Positions 5,409 through 6,285 of a stretch of 6,285 nt of DNA are shown here, in pieces; position 1 is the first letter of the stretch; each line of letters starts with the position of its first letter. The position numbers and the translations under genes were made by a program. This DNA is from Firmicutes bacterium UBA3930. GTDB taxonomy: Bacteria; Bacillota; Clostridia; Caldicoprobacterales; Caldicoprobacteraceae. Location: assembly GCA_002385885.1 (NCBI GenBank), contig DGEI01000025.1, positions 1 through 6,285 of the forward strand. The letters are read 5' to 3'. Below the pieces are notes generated by a model, which was not told the origin of the DNA, did no database searches, and saw only the letters and a program-made list of their open reading frames with translations.

Positions 5409-5837
5409 ATGAAGACTTACGTAGCAAAACCTCATGCAGTTGAGAGAAAATGGTATGTTGTAGATGCAAGCGGCAAACCTCTTGGGAGGTTGGCGTCTGA
5501 AATAGCAAAAATATTAAGAGGAAAGCATAAACCAATATATACTCCCCATGTAGACACCGGTGATTTTGTTATTGTGGTAAATGCTGAAAAGGTACTGCTG
5601 ACCGGCAAGAAACTGGACCAGAAGATGTACCGGAGGCATTCCCAGTATCCCGGTGGATTAAAGGAGACACCTTACAGGCAGCTTATGGCCAGGAAGCCTG
5701 AATTTGCTGTGTATAAAGCGGTGAAAGGCATGCTGCCTGATAACAGGCTTGGCCGCAAGATGCTCAAAAAGCTGCGTGTTTATGCTGGGCCCACTCATCA
5801 ACATGAAGCTCAAAAGCCGGAACGGCTTGAGCTTTAA
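5409..5837 (+). CDS. rplM: 50S ribosomal protein L13
   Basis: An early-assembling protein of the large ribosomal subunit that binds 23S rRNA. The 142-residue length is typical. Landmarks are WYVVDASGKPLGRLAS (15-30), LRGKHKPIYTPHVDTGD (36-52), the lysine-rich LTGKKLDQKMY (64-74), HSQYPGGLK (77-85), and the family signature VKGMLPDNRLGRKML (105-119) ending at LRVYAG (122-127). GGGAGG (5396-5401) lies seven bases upstream of the ATG. The gene leads the rplM-rpsI unit and probably depends on the promoter at 5241-5269 and the leader described above. No residue or length anomaly is visible. Confidence 0.98.
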   Translation: MKTYVAKPHAVERKWYVVDASGKPLGRLASEIAKILRGKHKPIYTPHVDTGDFVIVVNAEKVLLTGKKLDQKMYRRHSQYPGGLKETPYRQLMARKPEFAVYKAVKGMLPDNRLGRKMLKKLRVYAGPTHQHEAQKPERLEL

Positions 5838-5866
5838 TGAAGACCACAGGAAAGGAGGGGTACATT

Positions 5867-6259
5867 TTGGCACAAGTACAGTATTACGGAACCGGAAGAA
5901 GAAAAAAGGCCATTGCCAGGGTAAGGCTTATTCCCGGTGATGGAAAAATAATCATCAATGGAAGAGAAATGGATGACTATTTTGGTTTGGAGACTTTGAA
6001 AGTTACGGTAAGACAGCCCCTGGAACTTACCGAGACGTTGGGTAAGTTTGATGTGGTCGCAAATGTTGTAGGTGGTGGTTACAACGGACAGGCCGGCGCT
6101 ATCCGACATGGTATTGCCAGGGCGTTGTTAAAGGCTGATGAAGAACTCCGGCCATTACTTAAAAAGGCAGGCTTCTTAACACGGGATCCAAGAATGAAGG
6201 AAAGAAAGAAGTACGGCCTGAAAGGTGCTCGAAGAGCTCCGCAGTTTTCCAAGAGGTAG
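5867..6259 (+). CDS. rpsI: 30S ribosomal protein S9 (TTG start)
   Basis: S9 belongs to the head of the small subunit, and its C-terminal tail reaches the P-site tRNA anticodon. The TTG at 5867 gives 130 residues starting MAQVQYYGTGRRKKAIARV, the normal S9 N-terminus and the same length as in B. subtilis. A strong AAAGGAGG (5851-5858) sits eight bases upstream. The frame is also open from an ATG at 5837 that overlaps the rplM stop, but that start lacks a ribosome binding site and would add ten residues foreign to the family. Landmarks are the signature GGGYNGQAGAIRHGIARAL (69-87), LTRDPRMKERKKYGLKGARR (104-123), and the terminal QFSKR tail (126-130). It lies 29 bases after rplM in the same unit; the window ends 26 bases after its stop, with no terminator visible. 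Confidence 0.97.
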   Translation: MAQVQYYGTGRRKKAIARVRLIPGDGKIIINGREMDDYFGLETLKVTVRQPLELTETLGKFDVVANVVGGGYNGQAGAIRHGIARALLKADEELRPLLKKAGFLTRDPRMKERKKYGLKGARRAPQFSKR

Positions 6260-6285
6260 GGATTTGTTTCATTACACACGAGTTT

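Noticed and set aside
5749..5940. A 63-residue + strand open frame across the rplM-rpsI junction
   Set aside because: It runs out of frame through two well-identified ribosomal protein genes, and its residues resemble no family; it is a shadow frame.
6260..6285. Search for a terminator or new gene after rpsI
   Set aside because: Only 26 bases remain, with no inverted repeat or start signal visible.

Overview
The window is a stretch of bacterial chromosome carrying the classic Firmicutes ribosomal-protein and ECF-transporter neighbourhood. The order, all on the + strand, is rpoA (3' part), rplQ, ecfA1, ecfA2, ecfT, truA, a VOC-fold gene, rplM and rpsI. Strong AGGAGG-type ribosome binding sites, near-consensus sigma-A promoters, moderately low GC and an enlarged L17 point to a Clostridia-type Firmicute. 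A relative of the cellulolytic clostridia is a guess from protein character, not something the sequence proves.

Layout. Bases 2-1239 are the end of the alpha operon: the RNA polymerase alpha subunit, cut by the window edge, and ribosomal protein L17. A stem-loop with a T run at 1250-1284 closes it. A promoter at 1299-1326 starts the ecfA1-ecfA2-ecfT unit, whose three genes overlap by a few bases. They encode the shared energizing module of group II ECF vitamin/metal importers; no substrate-binding S component is present. TruA (tRNA pseudouridine synthase) has its own TTGACA-17-GATAAT promoter. The next gene encodes a 153-residue VOC-superfamily protein resembling methylmalonyl-CoA epimerase/glyoxalase, also with its own promoter-like sequence; it is the only gene here that is not part of the usual cluster. 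The window ends with rplM-rpsI (L13-S9).

The most interesting non-coding segment is the roughly 130-nt leader between the rplM promoter (5241-5269) and the rplM start (5409). It holds a 7-bp hairpin, an intrinsic-terminator-like hairpin with seven T, an alternative stem overlapping that terminator, and a 9-base direct repeat on either side of it. This looks like a transcription attenuator controlling L13/S9 synthesis, in line with the L13 leader RNAs known from Firmicutes.

Overall the window is mostly a conserved housekeeping region. I found no mobile element, CRISPR array, RNA gene or defence system. The points worth a second look are the rplM leader, the VOC gene and its promoter, and the two insertions in L17.
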